A program made the position numbers and the translations under genes. Positions 63,191 to 64,000 of a stretch of 64,000 nt of DNA are shown piece by piece. The notes below the pieces were generated by a model. That model was not told where the DNA came from and made no database searches. It was given only the letters and a program-made list of their open reading frames with translations. Where the stretch lies: contig CAYWMD010000034.1 of NCBI GenBank assembly GCA_964458575.1, positions 1 to 64,000 on the forward strand, in the 5' to 3' direction. Source of the stretch: CAYWMD01 sp964458575 (lineage in GTDB: Bacteria; Verrucomicrobiota; Verrucomicrobiia; Limisphaerales; JADLHS01). The number at the start of each line of letters is the position of its first letter. Within the stretch, counting starts at the first letter, position 1.

Positions 63191-63535
63191 GGCGTTGTTG
63201 AAAATGTCATACAAAAAATCTCCCTCTGGATCGTTGAGCCTCGTCCGGGTATCGCCGCTCACATGGTGAAGCTCCAATGAACCGCGCTTCGGGTCGAGAT
63301 TAACCACGCCATCCAACACGGAGAGCAAATGAAACAAGCTCCCATCTGCTGAATAACGCGCCAAAGTCCTCGCCATCTCTTTGTCTGCCTCGTTGAGACC
63401 TCGATACCAAACTGACAACGACGCCAGCGGCTCTTGCGGCTTGCGACCTTCTGGAGCGGCCAAATACTTCATGGTGGAATCCGCTCCAGAATGGGCAGCT
63501 TGCTTCAATGCTACGACAAACTCAGTCGGTGTCAT
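63185..63535 (-). CDS. Small hypothetical cassette protein
   Basis: The 116-residue product from the ATG at 63533-63535 has segments TPTEFVVALKQAAHSGADS and SLSVWYRGLNEADKEMARTL. It has no signal peptide and no motif I can name. The small acidic, helical make-up fits immunity-type or cassette hypothetical proteins. The ATG lies 12 bases after the R'-like end of attC-2, and the stop codon lies inside attC-1, so the whole unit looks like one integron cassette. A longer upstream frame exists but would cover the recombination site. Confidence 0.68.
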   Translation of the reverse strand: MTPTEFVVALKQAAHSGADSTMKYLAAPEGRKPQEPLASLSVWYRGLNEADKEMARTLARYSADGSLFHLLSVLDGVVNLDPKRGSLELHHVSGDTRTRLNDPEGDFLYDIFNNAA

Positions 63536-63547
63536 AATCTCGATAGC

Positions 63548-63664
63548 CGCCAACGACCCAGCGACCCGGCGCACGAGACGCATGGATTGCAATCCCGATA
63601 AGCGGCATCGGGACTCGCAGACTCGCCGCGACGCTCTCGCCGGGTTCGCAGCGCTTGGTTAGCA
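63548..63664 (-). other. attC-like recombination site 2 (integron cassette)
   Basis: A 117-base element shares its inner arms (ACCCGGCG/CGCCGGGT) and GAGCGTCGCGG with site 1 and has the same overall order. The outer ends are less canonical: TGCTAAC for RYYYAAC and GTTGGCG for GTTRRRY. The similarity to site 1 is strong evidence that both belong to one array. Confidence 0.6.
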
Positions 63665-63780
63665 AACCAACCACCCTTGGGTTGGGGCAATAACTCAAGT
63701 AACTGGGCTTTCATAAATCGTTGCATTCGCGTGTCTTCGATTTCCAGCTACTCAAGAGACCACAATGTCGTCATACACTC

Positions 63781-64000
63781 TCATCCATAAGGCTGCTGCG
63801 ATGTCGCTGCCACTCGAATGCGCGCAAGTCTCGCTGCAACCAAATCTGAAACCTGAAATCTCTCACTGATGCTTGACGCTGCCGCGCCAAGCTCGCCGAG
63901 CCATTCCCAACCGCTGCTCGTCACGAAAGTAGCCGCACGCTCCATCACCTCACAAGCCTCAGTCTGACCCGCAGCTCGAAGCTGTGCTGCCGTCTCCAAT
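63781..64000 (-). CDS. Partial small hypothetical protein at the right edge (5' end outside window)
   Basis: The frame runs off the right edge and ends at the stop 63781-63783; 72 residues are visible (ending RVAATSQQPYG). It contains MERAATFVTSSGWEWLGELG and a helical tail (VSDLVAARLARIRVA), without a motif I can name. It reads in the same direction as the two cassette genes and lies just upstream of attC-2, so it probably belongs to a further cassette. About 115 bases between its stop and attC-2 hold only a short frame of doubtful value. Confidence 0.5.
   Translation of the reverse strand, partial: LETAAQLRAAGQTEACEVMERAATFVTSSGWEWLGELGAAASSISERFQVSDLVAARLARIRVAATSQQPYG

Noticed and set aside
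63532..63726. 64-codon minus-strand frame through attC-2
   Set aside because: It reads through the recombination site, whose conserved arms explain most of its sequence; the first 25 codons could belong to a cassette but support is too weak.

Overview
The window reads as chromosomal DNA of a GC-rich, free-living Verrucomicrobiota bacterium, probably in the Pedosphaera/Limisphaerales range. The evidence is the mix of H-X9-DG type pseudopilins with the FTLIELLVVIAIIAILAA signature, PEP-CTERM proteins, secreted proteins ending in Ig-like and 'FYRAR' or 'FFRLK' tails, a sulfatase cluster, a ResB/CcsA cytochrome c maturation pair and few clear Shine-Dalgarno sites. This assignment comes from gene content, not from a marker-gene tree.

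Layout. 1-4.9 kb: the end of rho, a lipoprotein with a duplicated domain, and resB-ccsA with an ATGA overlap. 4.9-9.8 kb: a lipoprotein alpha/beta hydrolase, an exported Gfo/Idh/MocA-type protein, a small membrane protein, a MetE-like protein and a secreted esterase. 10.3-12.7 kb: an 802-residue cytoplasmic protein that I cannot assign to any family. 12.9-26 kb: four secreted paralogues of the GHL10 glycoside-hydrolase family and, divergent from one of them, a GH25 muramidase fused to beta-strand repeats. 26-32 kb: a membrane TPR protein, a PEP-CTERM protein and a large LamG/Ig protein. 32.2-39.3 kb: three pseudopilins around a propeller-sensor histidine kinase and a NarL/LuxR-type response regulator. 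39.4-51.3 kb: a 1501-residue secreted protein, an Amidase_3 protein with a golvesin-like insertion, a class C beta-lactamase-like serine hydrolase, a secreted alpha/beta hydrolase and a CHRD/PEP-CTERM protein. 51.7-61.4 kb: five Cys-type sulfatases plus an opposed PHP-domain lipoprotein. 61.4-64 kb: decayed and mobile DNA, with a frameshifted LysR remnant, an IS110-type transposase remnant, and what looks like the distal end of an integron gene-cassette array with two attC sites and small cassette genes.

Two observations stand out. First, an inverted repeat (CACAT-N4-ATGTG and close variants) occurs at ten intergenic positions between 14.5 and 39.4 kb. It lies upstream of three GHL10 genes, the GH25 gene, the PEP-CTERM and LamG genes, pseudopilins, the histidine kinase and the response regulator. 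This suggests one regulon covering secreted peptidoglycan-active enzymes and pseudopilins, perhaps under the embedded two-component system. Second, the right edge carries attC-like sites whose 7-bp ends fit the integron consensus and which hold the stop codon of the preceding cassette gene.

Functionally, an amidase that strips stem peptides, GHL10 enzymes (relatives of E. coli DigH, which cleaves denuded glycan strands) and a GH25 muramidase could together degrade foreign or self peptidoglycan outside the cell. The sulfatase cluster points to use of sulfated polysaccharides. Both roles are inferred from families. No tRNA, rRNA or CRISPR array was seen.
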